Positions 43,902 to 52,506 of a stretch of DNA of 64,000 nt are shown here, piece by piece (position 1 is the first letter of the stretch; every line of letters begins with the position of its first letter). The notes under the pieces were generated by a model, which was not told the DNA's origin, did no database searches, and saw only the letters and a program-made list of their open reading frames with translations. A program made the position numbers and the translations under genes. Source of the DNA: an uncultured Roseateles sp. (GTDB lineage: Bacteria > Pseudomonadota > Gammaproteobacteria > Burkholderiales > Burkholderiaceae); NCBI GenBank assembly GCA_946886855.1, contig CAMPJJ010000020.1:1-64000 (forward strand), written 5' to 3'.

Positions 43902-45422
43902 ATGAGACATCGCATCCTCCCCTGCGGGGTAGGCGCGGCGCTGCGTGCGCTGACGGCCTGTTCCGCGCTGATGGTCCTGGCCGGCGCGGCCCCCGCGCAG
44001 ACTTCCGCACCGCCGTCCGCCCTTTCGCTCTTCAAGCTGACCCGCGAGGCGGGCCTGCCCAAGTACGACCAGGAACGCCTGCTCACCTTCAACGATGCGC
44101 AGGGCATGCCGCGCACGATCACGCCGGAAGCCTGCGCCGCCGCCTGCACGTCGGATCCGCGACGCAACTGGTGCGTGAGCTTCGACTTCGACTGGCGGGC
44201 CGCCGTCTGCGCGCTCAAGGGCTATCGCGCCGCCGAGGTCGGCGGCCTGACGAGCCTGCCCCGTCAGAGCTGGGATCACTATGCGTTGATCGAGCCGGCA
44301 CCGGAGCCGCTCAAGGATTTCGCGAAGACCGCCGACGCCGCCATCTCCGGCAACAACGTGGAACGCCTGACCGGGGTGTCGCCGCAGGGCTGCGCCCAGG
44401 CCTGCAAGGATCCGTCGCGGTCGGGCTGGTGCAAGTCCTTCGACTTCCACAAGAACGACCAGCGCTGCGACCTCAGCGACAAGCAGGCGTGGGACGTGGG
44501 CGGCCTCGCCAAGGACTATCCGGGGCATCCGTACGACCATTACGCGCTGATCCCCGGCTACGGCGTGCCGAACCCGATCACCGGATCGAACGGCCGCAAG
44601 CACCTGCTCGTGATCGGTCTCGACGGGCTGCGCGGCGACGCGCTGTTCTGCAACGGCTGCGCGGTGACACCCGCCCTGAGCAGGCTCGCCCAGGGTGGCG
44701 CATGGCATCGGAACGTGCTGGCGGGGGGGCCGCAAGCCACCCTCAGCGGACCCGGCTGGTCGACCTTGTTCACCGGCTACTGGAAGGCCGACCATGGCGT
44801 GGCCGACAACGATCTGTCCCGCGTCCTGCTGAAGCCGCATCTCTTCGACGTGATCAAGGCGCGCTATCCCACCGCGACGGTGGCCGTTGCCGCGGACTGG
44901 CTCAATCTGGTCAGCAACCTGAAGCCGAGGCAGACCGACTTCCTCCTGCACTACGAGCCCAAGCAATCCCAGCAGGCGACGGATGCGGTCAAGGGCTGGC
45001 TGTCGTGGAAAAACCCGCCGACGGCGATCTTCTACTACCTGCACAACACCGACATCCACGAGCAGGCCTATGAGCCGCTCAATGCGTTCTATCAGTCCAA
45101 GATCAAGGGCGAAGACGCGCAGATCCAGCAGGTGCTGGACAAGCTGGCCGCGCGCCCGACCCTGGCGGAGGAGGAGTGGTTGATCGTCGTCGTCTCGGAC
45201 CACGGCGGCATCAACGGCAGCCATGGCGGGCAGACGGGCGCCGAGCGCGATTCGCTGCTGATCCTCAACAGCAACCATGGCAATCCGGCCAAGCCGGCCT
45301 ACTGCCGCGGTGACCTCACCGGCACGCCCTTGCTTCAGGTGGATTCGTTGACGCCGCACGCGCTGGACTTCCTGGGTCTTCCCAACACCACGATCGGCCG
45401 CAAGCACCCCGCCTGCGGTTGA
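43902..45422 (+). CDS. Secreted alkaline-phosphatase-superfamily phosphodiesterase with two Apple/PAN-like modules
   Basis: 506 residues. A Sec signal peptide occupies about 1-32 (cleavage near APA-Q). Two Cys-rich modules follow at about 74-130 and 159-217, each with Thr/Ser-Pro-x-x-Cys-x-x-x-Cys, a central W-C-x-S-F-D-F and a final DHYALI, which fits an Apple/PAN-like fold. The catalytic domain (about 233-500) has LLVIGLDGLRGDAL (metal ligand D241), the SGPGWSTLFTG nucleophile region (candidate S282), ADHG, and a C-terminal DHGG motif. Type I phosphodiesterases and phosphonate ester hydrolases share this core. The start has CAGGAGACACC. It stands between the LysR gene and phnDCE. The substrate may be a phosphonate or phosphate diester; that is inference. 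Confidence 0.87.
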   Translation: MRHRILPCGVGAALRALTACSALMVLAGAAPAQTSAPPSALSLFKLTREAGLPKYDQERLLTFNDAQGMPRTITPEACAAACTSDPRRNWCVSFDFDWRAAVCALKGYRAAEVGGLTSLPRQSWDHYALIEPAPEPLKDFAKTADAAISGNNVERLTGVSPQGCAQACKDPSRSGWCKSFDFHKNDQRCDLSDKQAWDVGGLAKDYPGHPYDHYALIPGYGVPNPITGSNGRKHLLVIGLDGLRGDALFCNGCAVTPALSRLAQGGAWHRNVLAGGPQATLSGPGWSTLFTGYWKADHGVADNDLSRVLLKPHLFDVIKARYPTATVAVAADWLNLVSNLKPRQTDFLLHYEPKQSQQATDAVKGWLSWKNPPTAIFYYLHNTDIHEQAYEPLNAFYQSKIKGEDAQIQQVLDKLAARPTLAEEEWLIVVVSDHGGINGSHGGQTGAERDSLLILNSNHGNPAKPAYCRGDLTGTPLLQVDSLTPHALDFLGLPNTTIGRKHPACG

Positions 45423-45442
45423 GGGCAGGACGCCTCATCGAC

Positions 45443-45464
45443 GGCCGCCTTCGGGCGGCCTTTT
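45443..45464 (+). terminator. Intrinsic terminator of the phosphodiesterase gene
   Basis: GGCCGCC, loop TTCG, GGCGGCC, then TTTT. It ends the upstream unit before phnD. Confidence 0.9.
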
Positions 45465-45541
45465 CATTGGCGCATCCTGTCCTGCCCGCGATGATGCATA
45501 GAGGCGATCGATGATTTGATGAAGAAAATCTGATTGCATCA

Positions 45542-45568
45542 ATGAATCCCTTGTCACATCGGATTCAT
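45542..45568. promoter_or_regulatory. Inverted repeat in the phnD promoter region
   Basis: ATGAATCC (45542-45549) and GGATTCAT (45561-45568) are exact reverse complements with an 11-nt spacer. The site is about 32 bp upstream of the phnD start. It is a candidate operator for a dimeric regulator such as the LysR protein upstream, or a Pho-type control site; neither is proven. Confidence 0.55.
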
Positions 45569-45599
45569 AGAGTGCCGGCATCCGCTCACCACTTCCTGG

Positions 45600-46520
45600 A
45601 TGCCGCCCATGTCGACGACCCTTCAGCCCAGTCAGCCCCGTCCGCCCCGCTTTTCCGTTCTCCGTCGCGCCGTCCTGGCCGCCGGAGTCGCCCTGGCGGC
45701 AGGGCTGCCGGTGGTGTCCGCCGCCCAGCCGCAGACGCTGACGATCGGCCTGATCCCGGCCGAGGACTCGCAGGCGATGATCGAATCCAGCCGCCAGGTG
45801 CTGGACGCGCTGCAGCAGCAGCTCGGCATGCCGGTGAAGCCCTTCGTGGCCACCGACTACAACGGCGTCATCGAGGCGCTGCGCTCGAAGAAGCTGGACG
45901 TGGCCTACCTCGGTCCGTTCTCGTACGTGCTGGCCAGCTCGGTCGCGAACGTCGAGGCCTTCGCCGTCGCCGTCACCAGGAAGACCGGCCAGAGCGCCTA
46001 CAAGAGCGTGATCCTGGCCCGCAAGGACAGCGGCGTGCACACGGTCGCTGAGCTCAAGGGGAAGAACTTCGCGTTCGTCGATCCGAGCTCCGCCTCCGGC
46101 CACCTGTTCCCCAAGGCCGGCCTGCAGGCCGCCGGCTACGACCCGGACGCGCTGTTCGGCCGCGTGCTGTTCTCGGGCTCGCACGACGCCAGCATCCTGG
46201 CCGTCGCCAACAGGAAGGTCGATGCGGCCGCCGTCGCCGATCGCATCTTCGCCAGCGCCGTCGCCAAGGGCACGGTCAAGCAGGACGACTTCGTCGTGCT
46301 CTGGTCGTCCAAGCCGATTCCCGAATCGCCCATGGTCTGGCGCAAGGACCTCGATCCCGCGCTGAAGGAGAAGATCGCCAAGGCGCTGGCCAACCTCAAG
46401 GACGTGAAGTGGGGCGACCAGGGCGTGCTCAACGGCTTCCAGCCGACCAGCGATGCCGCCTACGACGTCGTCCGCGACACGGCCAAGGTGCTCAAGCTCG
46501 ACCTGCGGAGCATGAAGTGA
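45600..46520 (+). CDS. phnD: Phosphonate ABC transporter substrate-binding protein
   Basis: 306-residue periplasmic receptor of the PhnD/PtxB type. A signal sequence with RRAVLAAGVALAAGLPVVSAA occupies about residues 22-42. The mature start QTLTIGLIPAEDSQAMIESSR and the following YNGVIEALRSKKLDVAYLGPFSYVLA are hallmark phosphate/phosphite/phosphonate receptor motifs. The start could also be ATG 45609. It overlaps phnC by 4 nt (GTGA). Confidence 0.94.
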   Translation: MPPMSTTLQPSQPRPPRFSVLRRAVLAAGVALAAGLPVVSAAQPQTLTIGLIPAEDSQAMIESSRQVLDALQQQLGMPVKPFVATDYNGVIEALRSKKLDVAYLGPFSYVLASSVANVEAFAVAVTRKTGQSAYKSVILARKDSGVHTVAELKGKNFAFVDPSSASGHLFPKAGLQAAGYDPDALFGRVLFSGSHDASILAVANRKVDAAAVADRIFASAVAKGTVKQDDFVVLWSSKPIPESPMVWRKDLDPALKEKIAKALANLKDVKWGDQGVLNGFQPTSDAAYDVVRDTAKVLKLDLRSMK

Positions 46521-47317
46521 TCACGCTGCGCGGCGTCACCAAGCGCTTCGGCGACAACGCCGTGCTGCGCGGCGTGGACCTGGACGCGAAGGCCGGCGAG
46601 TTCCTCGTCGTGCTCGGCCCGTCGGGCGCGGGCAAATCCACGCTGCTGCGCTGCATGAATCGCCTGGCGCAGCCCGATGCCGGCGCGATGACGATCGCTG
46701 GACTGGATGCCATGTCCGCCACGCGCGCCGCCGACGTGCGTGAGTTGCGACGCCGCGTCGCCATGGTGTTCCAGCATCACCACGTCGTGCCGCGCCTGAG
46801 CGTGGTGAAGAACGTGCTGACGGGGCGCCTCGGCGCGGTGTCGACCTGGAGTTCGGTGCTGCAGCTGTTCCGCGCCGCGGACCTGGCGCTGGCGCTGGAA
46901 TGCCTCGATCGCGTCGGTCTCGCCCACAAGGCGGATGAGCGCACCGATTCGCTGTCCGGCGGCCAGATGCAGCGCGTGGGCATCGCCCGCGCGCTGGCGC
47001 AGCGCCCGCAGGTGATCCTGGCCGACGAGCCCGTGGCGAGCCTGGATCCGCACACCGCGCGTCAGGCGCTCGGTTACCTGAAGCAGGCCTGTCGCGAGCT
47101 CGGCATCACCGTCGTCTGCAACCTGCACCAGGTCGACTACGCGAGGGAATTCGGCGACCGGATCGTCGGTCTGTCGCAGGGCCGGGTGCTGTTCGATCGG
47201 CTGCCGGCCGAGCTGTCCGACGCGCAACTCGATGAGCTTTACGCCGGCCGAGCCGCTCAGGTCGGACTGCAACTGATCGGGCCGGTGACCGTCGAGGACG
47301 AAAGGAAAACCGCATGA
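46517..47317 (+). CDS. phnC: Phosphonate ABC transporter ATPase
   Basis: 266 residues. Walker [10 protein letters not shown] is near residue 36, the signature LSGGQMQRV near 150, and Walker [14 protein letters not shown]. The GTG start overlaps the phnD stop and the stop overlaps phnE by 4 nt, so all three are coupled. Confidence 0.95.
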   Translation: MITLRGVTKRFGDNAVLRGVDLDAKAGEFLVVLGPSGAGKSTLLRCMNRLAQPDAGAMTIAGLDAMSATRAADVRELRRRVAMVFQHHHVVPRLSVVKNVLTGRLGAVSTWSSVLQLFRAADLALALECLDRVGLAHKADERTDSLSGGQMQRVGIARALAQRPQVILADEPVASLDPHTARQALGYLKQACRELGITVVCNLHQVDYAREFGDRIVGLSQGRVLFDRLPAELSDAQLDELYAGRAAQVGLQLIGPVTVEDERKTA

Positions 47318-48171
47318 CGACGATGAATGCCGTCGACCGCGCCGCCGCCGATCGCGCTGCCCACCGCTATCGCTGGCTGGTCGGTCTGCCCTCGACCCCG
47401 GCCGGATGGACGAAGCTGCTGGTCGCGATGCTGCTGGGCCTGTGGGCGCTGCAATGGAGCGCGACGGGCGCCCAGCTGAGTCCGACGGAACTCGCCAACG
47501 GCCTGCCGCAGATCGCCGACTTCCTGAGTCGCACCTGGCCGCCGGACTGGCGCATCCTCGACCGGCTGTGGGCGCCGGCGCTGGAGACCATCCAGATCGC
47601 CGTGTGGGGCACGCTGCTGGGCGCGGTCGCCGCGGTGCCGGTCTCCTTCCTCGCGGCGCGCAACCTGCAGGGCCCGCGCTGGCTGTACCGGCTGACGCGC
47701 CAGGGCCTGAACGTGACGCGCAGCATCAACGAACTGATCCTCGCGCTGGTGTTCGTGTCGGCGGTGGGGCTGGGCCCGTTCCCCGGCGTGCTGGCGCTGG
47801 CCGTCCACGGCGCGGGGATGCTCGGCAAGTTCTTCGCCGAGGCGATCGAGGAGATCGACGCGGGCCCGCTCGAGGCGCTGCGCGCCACCGGCGCCCGGCC
47901 GCTGCAGGTGATCGTCTTCGGCGTGCTGCCGCAGGTGATCACCGCGTGGATCGCCGTCGTGCTGTACCGCTTCGAGGTCAACCTGCGCTCGGCGACGGTG
48001 CTCGGCATGGTGGGCGCGGGCGGCCTGGGTTTCGAGCTGGTGGGCAGCCTCAAGCTGTTCAAGTACCCCGAGACGGCGACCTGCATCATCGTCATCACCG
48101 TGATGGTGGTCGCCGCGGACTTCGTGTCGAGCCGACTGCGTCGAGCGATCCAGGACAGCGGCCGGCATTGA
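47314..48171 (+). CDS. phnE: Phosphonate ABC transporter permease
   Basis: 285-residue inner-membrane permease with about six hydrophobic helices. NVTRSINELILALVFVSAVG and the coupling loop EEIDAGPLEALRATGARPLQV, with the late GMVGAGGLGFEL, match PhnE. It starts in the phnC stop (ATGA). The N-terminus has 30 extra polar residues. Confidence 0.95.
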   Translation: MTTMNAVDRAAADRAAHRYRWLVGLPSTPAGWTKLLVAMLLGLWALQWSATGAQLSPTELANGLPQIADFLSRTWPPDWRILDRLWAPALETIQIAVWGTLLGAVAAVPVSFLAARNLQGPRWLYRLTRQGLNVTRSINELILALVFVSAVGLGPFPGVLALAVHGAGMLGKFFAEAIEEIDAGPLEALRATGARPLQVIVFGVLPQVITAWIAVVLYRFEVNLRSATVLGMVGAGGLGFELVGSLKLFKYPETATCIIVITVMVVAADFVSSRLRRAIQDSGRH

Positions 48172-48256
48172 GACCGACGGCGCTGCCGTCGACGAGAGCC
48201 CGACGAGAACCTGCGAACACCTGCGAGAACCAACAAGAGACGACGAGGACAACGAC

Positions 48257-49360
48257 GTGAACGTGTGGAAGTTTCACAACCCGGTCGACGTGCGGGCCGG
48301 CATCGGCGCGCTGGAACGGTTGCCCGACCTGGTCGGCGAGCGAGATGCGCTGCTGATCGCCTTTCCGGAGGCGGAGCCGCTGGGGCTGGTCGGTCGGGTG
48401 AGGGCGATGCTCGGCGGCCGCCTGGTGGCGGTGGAGACCGACATCCGCCCCAACCCCGATGTCCGCTGGCTCGCGCCGCTCTACGAGCGCCTGTGGCGCG
48501 AGCATGGCGGCGCACGCTGCGTGATCGCGCTGGGCGGCGGCAGCAGCATCGACGCGGCCAAGGCGATGCTCACCGCGACGCCGTCGGGCCGCTTCGACGA
48601 GCTGCTCGATCACCTGATCGACCCGACGGCGGCGCCGCTGCCGGCGGACGGCCCGCATCGCGCGCTGATCGCGATCCCGACGACCGCGGGCACCGGCAGC
48701 GAGGTCACGCCCTGGGCCACGCTGTGGGACGCCGGGCGCTCGCGCAAGCACTCGCTGCACCTGCCGTGGACCTGGCCGGAGGCTTCGATCGTCGATCCCG
48801 CGCTGATGGTCAGCCTGCCTGCGGGCGCGACGCTGGCCAGCGGCCTCGATGCGCTGTCGCATGCGCTGGAATCGCTGTGGAACGTGCATCGCAACCCGGT
48901 GTCGTCCAGCCTCGCGGCGAGCGCCGTGCGCACCATTGTCGCGACCCTGCCCGCGCTGATGCGGGCGCCGCGCCGGCTCGACCTGCGTGAAGCGCTGGCG
49001 GTGGCCGCGCTGCAGGCGGGCATGGCCTTCTCCAACACGAAGACGGCGTTGGCGCACTCGCTGTCCTACGACATCACGCTGGCGCAGGGGACCGCGCACG
49101 GCATCGCCTGCTCGTTCAGCCTGCCGCGCGTGATGCGGCTGGCCTTCGGCCGCGACGCGGCACTGGACGCGCAGCTGCTGGCCCTCTTCGACGCGACCGA
49201 TGCCGACGGCGCGGTCGCCGCGCTGGAGCGCTTCCTCGCCGCGCTCGGCGTCTCCACCGATCCCGCCGATTACGGCATCGCGCCCGCCGACTGGGACGCA
49301 CGCGTCGAACAGGCGCTGCGCGGTCCGCGCGGTCGCAACTTCATCCAGGCCTACGCATGA
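48257..49360 (+). CDS. Iron-containing alcohol dehydrogenase, probably phosphonate-linked
   Basis: 367 residues of the Fe-ADH/1,2-propanediol oxidoreductase fold. NAD-binding features are GGGSSIDAAKAM and TTAGTGSEVTPWA. Metal-site residues lie in ASGLDALSHALES and AHSLSYDITLAQGTAHG. GTG 48257 is the start. It overlaps phnX by 4 nt (ATGA). By position the natural candidates are oxidation or reduction between 2-hydroxyethylphosphonate and phosphonoacetaldehyde, which PhnX then cleaves; this is inference. Phosphonate-linked Fe-ADH proteins are known. Confidence 0.85.
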   Translation: MNVWKFHNPVDVRAGIGALERLPDLVGERDALLIAFPEAEPLGLVGRVRAMLGGRLVAVETDIRPNPDVRWLAPLYERLWREHGGARCVIALGGGSSIDAAKAMLTATPSGRFDELLDHLIDPTAAPLPADGPHRALIAIPTTAGTGSEVTPWATLWDAGRSRKHSLHLPWTWPEASIVDPALMVSLPAGATLASGLDALSHALESLWNVHRNPVSSSLAASAVRTIVATLPALMRAPRRLDLREALAVAALQAGMAFSNTKTALAHSLSYDITLAQGTAHGIACSFSLPRVMRLAFGRDAALDAQLLALFDATDADGAVAALERFLAALGVSTDPADYGIAPADWDARVEQALRGPRGRNFIQAYA

Positions 49361-50208
49361 ACCTCCGCGCTTCTTCCCAACCCTCCGCCTCCGTCATCGG
49401 CTATCCGCACCTGCAAGCGGTGATCTTCGATTGGGCCGGCACGCTGGTCGATCACGGCTCGCTGGCGCCGACGCAGATCTTCGTCGACGCGTTCGCGACC
49501 TTCGGCATCGCGCTGACGCTGCCCGAGGCCCGCGGCCCGATGGGCCTGTCCAAGCGCGACCACATCCGCACGCTGCTGGAAGACGCGTCGCTGCAGGCGC
49601 AGTGGCGGGCGCGCTTCGACCGCCCGTCGACCGACGCCGACATCGACGCGATCTACGAGCGCTTCATGCCGATGCAGATCGACAAGGTCGGCCGCTACTC
49701 GCAACCGATTCCCGGCGCGGTCGAGACGCTGGCCGCGTTGCGCCGTGCCGGGCTGAAGATCGGCTCGTGCTCCGGTTATCCGCGCCAGGTGCTGGACGTG
49801 CTGCTGCCGCAGGCCAAGGCCGACGGCATCGAGGCGGATCACGTCGTCGCGGGCGACGAACTCGCCGCCGGCGGTCGGCCCGGTCCCTTCATGGCCTTGG
49901 CGAACGTGCTGGCGCTCGGCGTCGGCGACGTGCGCGCCTGCGTGAAGGTCGACGACACGACGCCCGGCATCGAGGAGGGCCGCCATGCCGGCATGTGGAC
50001 CGTCGGACTGAGCCTGTCGGGCAACGAGACGGGCCTGACGCTGGAACAGCTCCAGGCCCTGCCGGATGCCGAGGTCGCCGCGAAGCGCGCCGCCGCCACG
50101 CAGCGCCTGACCGCCTCAGGCGCGCATCTGGTGATCGATTCGGTCGCGCAACTGCCGAAGGCGTTGGTGGAGATCGACGCGCGGATGGCGCGCGGCGAGC
50201 GGCCCTGA
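49357..50208 (+). CDS. phnX: Phosphonoacetaldehyde hydrolase (phosphonatase)
   Basis: 283-residue HAD-superfamily enzyme that splits phosphonoacetaldehyde to acetaldehyde and phosphate. The nucleophile motif FDWAGTLVDHGS lies near residues 29-40; the lysine that forms the Schiff base is in MGLSKRDHIR; the later motifs CSGYPRQV and VKVDDTTPGIEEG are in place. The phosphonatase-specific capped insert is present. No PhnW transaminase gene is seen in the window. Confidence 0.94.
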   Translation: MNLRASSQPSASVIGYPHLQAVIFDWAGTLVDHGSLAPTQIFVDAFATFGIALTLPEARGPMGLSKRDHIRTLLEDASLQAQWRARFDRPSTDADIDAIYERFMPMQIDKVGRYSQPIPGAVETLAALRRAGLKIGSCSGYPRQVLDVLLPQAKADGIEADHVVAGDELAAGGRPGPFMALANVLALGVGDVRACVKVDDTTPGIEEGRHAGMWTVGLSLSGNETGLTLEQLQALPDAEVAAKRAAATQRLTASGAHLVIDSVAQLPKALVEIDARMARGERP

Positions 50209-50359
50209 GCGGGTGCGAGGTTCCCGCTTGACGGGGATTGACTGCCAGCGGAGGTGGAAGTGCTCGACGCCGACGTGCGAAGCGCGTCCGCGCTCTCGGG
50301 CCCGCGCAGAGGCGCGCTCCTATCATCGACGGCGAACTCCCTGACTCCATGAGGTCGCC

Positions 50360-51334
50360 GTGTCCGCCAACCCTTCGTCCGCCAGTCCCTCGTCCGGCTC
50401 TCCCCGCAAACTGCTCGTCCTGATGCCGACGGCGGAAGAACACCTGGCGCTGTGCCGCGCGCGCTATGACGTGATCTACGCGCCGACGGCCGAAGCGCGC
50501 GCGAACGCGGTCGCCGAGCACGGCGCCGACATCGAGATCGTCCTGACCATCGGCGCCGTCGGCCTGCGCGCCGACGAGATCGCCGCGATGCCCAGGCTCC
50601 GCGCCGCCGCCGCGCAAGGCGCCGGCTACGAGGCCATCGACCTGGCCGCTGCCAAGGCCCGCGGCCTCACGCTGTGGAACGGCGCGGGCACCAACGATTC
50701 CTGCGTCGCCGATCACGCGATGGCGCTGCTGCTCGCCTCCGTGCGCGCGCTGCCGCAACAGGAGCAGGCGCTGCGCGCCGGTCTCTGGCGCGACGTGCTG
50801 CCGCTGCGCCCCAGCGTCAACGGGCGCAGGCTGGGCATCCTCGGCATGGGCACGATCGGGCTGCGCATCGCCCGGCGCGCGCTGGCCTTCGACATGGAGG
50901 TCGGTTATCACAACCGCCGCGAGCGCAACGACTCGTTGGGCTGCCCGTACTTCGGCTCCGCGCTCGAGCTGGCGCAATGGGCGGACTTCCTCATCGTTGC
51001 CGCGCCGGGCGGCCCGACGACGAAGCACATCGTCAATGCCGAGGTCCTGAAGGCGCTCGGCCCGCAGGGCCACGTCGTCAACATCGCCCGCGGCAGCCTG
51101 GTCGACACGGCCGCGTTGGCCGCGGCCCTTGCCGCTGGCGAGCTCGGCGGCGCGGCGCTCGACGTCTACGAGTCGGAGCCGAAGCCGCCGGAGGCGCTGC
51201 TCGGTTTCCCGAACGTGATCCTCACGCCGCACATCGCGGGCTGGTCGCCGGAGTCCGTGCAGGCCACCGTCGACCTCTTCCTCGAGAACGCCCGTCGCTG
51301 GGAAGCCGGTGAACCGGTCCTGACGCCGCTCTGA
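50360..51334 (+). CDS. D-2-hydroxyacid dehydrogenase family protein
   Basis: 324 residues. The NAD-binding motif GILGMGTIG lies near 154-162 and the catalytic residues are in NIARGSLVD (Arg), YESEP (Glu) and TPHIAGWS (His). It reduces 2-keto acids or oxidises D-2-hydroxyacids with NAD(P). GTG 50360 follows a 151-bp leader after phnX, so it may be a separate unit. The leader (50209-50359) shows no gene. The substrate is unknown; glyoxylate/hydroxypyruvate-type is possible. Confidence 0.92.
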   Translation: MSANPSSASPSSGSPRKLLVLMPTAEEHLALCRARYDVIYAPTAEARANAVAEHGADIEIVLTIGAVGLRADEIAAMPRLRAAAAQGAGYEAIDLAAAKARGLTLWNGAGTNDSCVADHAMALLLASVRALPQQEQALRAGLWRDVLPLRPSVNGRRLGILGMGTIGLRIARRALAFDMEVGYHNRRERNDSLGCPYFGSALELAQWADFLIVAAPGGPTTKHIVNAEVLKALGPQGHVVNIARGSLVDTAALAAALAAGELGGAALDVYESEPKPPEALLGFPNVILTPHIAGWSPESVQATVDLFLENARRWEAGEPVLTPL

Positions 51335-51357
51335 GCAAGCGCGAACGCCCCGGTCCC

Positions 51358-51429
51358 ATTGGGGCCGGAGTACCGCTTGGGGTTCGCGGACGCGATGCCC
51401 CATGCGGTGCGGAGCGCCCGCGCCTGGCG
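51358..51429 (+). repeat. Dispersed structured intergenic element, copy C
   Basis: The stem pairs 51372-51382 with 51398-51408, with the same T-T mismatch at position 6 as copy B, then the internal loop T/TG, TCGC/GCGA and the loop GGAC (51388-51391). It shares the head GGGGCCGGAG and tail GCGGAGCGCCCGCGCCTGGC. Lies between two convergent genes, the dehydrogenase and the aldo/keto reductase. Confidence 0.75.
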
Positions 51430-51438
51430 ATGGCAGTC

Positions 51439-52332
51439 TCAGTGGCTGCCGACAGACGCCATCGCCTCGAGCCGTCGCACCGCATCGGCGGAAAGCGTCA
51501 GCGAGGCGGCCTGGAGGTTCTGCCGCAGGTGCGCCACCGACGAGGTGCCCGGGATGAGCACCAGGTTGGGCGAGCGCTGCAGCAGCCAGGCCAGCGCCAC
51601 CTGCATCGGCGTGGCCCCCACTTCGGCGGCGACTGCCGACAGCGTCTCCGACTGCAGCGGCGAGAAGCCGCCGAGCGGGAAGAACGGGACGAAGGCGATG
51701 CCTTGCCCGGCCAGTTGATCGAGCAGCGCATCGTCGTTGCGATGGGCGAGGTTGTACTGGTTCTGGACGCAGACGATCTCGACGATCCTGCGGGCGTCCG
51801 CGACCTGGCGCGCCGTCACGTTGCTCAGCCCGATGTGGCGGATCAGTCCCTGGCGCTGGAGCTCGGCCAATGCGGTCACCTGCGGTTCCAGCGAGCCTTC
51901 CGCCGGGCCGTGCACGTCGAGCATGCTGCGCAGGTTCACGACGTCGAGCACGTCCAGTCCGAGGTGGCGGAGGTTGTCGTGGACCTGCTGCGTCAGCGCC
52001 TCGGCGGACTGCGCCGGCAGCCAGGACGCATCCTCGCCGCGGCGGGCGCCGACCTTGGTGACGATTGTCAGACCATCGCGGTACGGGTGCAGCGCCTCGC
52101 GAATGATCTGGTTGGTCACATGCGGGCCGTAGAAGTCGCTGGTGTCGATGTGGTCGACGCCCAGGGCGATGGCTTCGCGCAACACCGCCACGGCGGCCGC
52201 GCGGTCCTTCGGCGGGCCGAAGACGCCGGGCCCGGCCAGCTGCATCGCGCCGTAGCCGATGCGCGTCACCGTGCGGGTGCCGAGCTGGAACGTGCCGGCC
52301 TGCGCGAGGGGGCGGGAAGAAGTGCTGCTCAT
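51439..52332 (-). CDS. Aldo/keto reductase
   Basis: 297 residues, TIM-barrel NADPH-dependent carbonyl reductase. Catalytic residues are visible as the Asp/Tyr in DTSDFYGPH, Lys in VTKVG and the downstream His/Asn region. The C-terminal NADPH-binding part shows LLQRSPNLVLIPGTSS. It is divergent from a LysR gene (174-bp gap), a common pair in which the regulator controls the reductase. The substrate is unknown. Confidence 0.92.
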   Translation of the reverse strand: MSSTSSRPLAQAGTFQLGTRTVTRIGYGAMQLAGPGVFGPPKDRAAAVAVLREAIALGVDHIDTSDFYGPHVTNQIIREALHPYRDGLTIVTKVGARRGEDASWLPAQSAEALTQQVHDNLRHLGLDVLDVVNLRSMLDVHGPAEGSLEPQVTALAELQRQGLIRHIGLSNVTARQVADARRIVEIVCVQNQYNLAHRNDDALLDQLAGQGIAFVPFFPLGGFSPLQSETLSAVAAEVGATPMQVALAWLLQRSPNLVLIPGTSSVAHLRQNLQAASLTLSADAVRRLEAMASVGSH

Positions 52333-52350
52333 GGGGATGTCCTTCAATGC

Positions 52351-52377
52351 TTCGGATGAACTTCGGATGAACTTCGG
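52351..52377. repeat. 11-bp direct repeat upstream of the aldo/keto reductase
   Basis: TTCGGATGAAC occurs twice in tandem and a third partial copy (TTCGG) follows. It is in the divergent region between the reductase and LysR genes and might be an operator array or slippage product. Confidence 0.6.
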
Positions 52378-52506
52378 CTGCGGTTGGGCCGAGGTTCGGC
52401 AGGGGCGGAGGGGGTCGTCGACGTCGTGGAAGCACTGTAGGCAGCGCGCGGTCGTACGATAAGGGGATCGAATCCGCACGGGCTGTGCGGAATCAAGGAC
52501 AGTGAG

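Noticed and set aside
50209..50359. Fourth copy of the dispersed structured element in the leader after phnX
   Set aside because: GCGCGTCCGCGC and GGGCCCGCGC look similar to parts of the element, but neither the stem nor the tail aligns in order.
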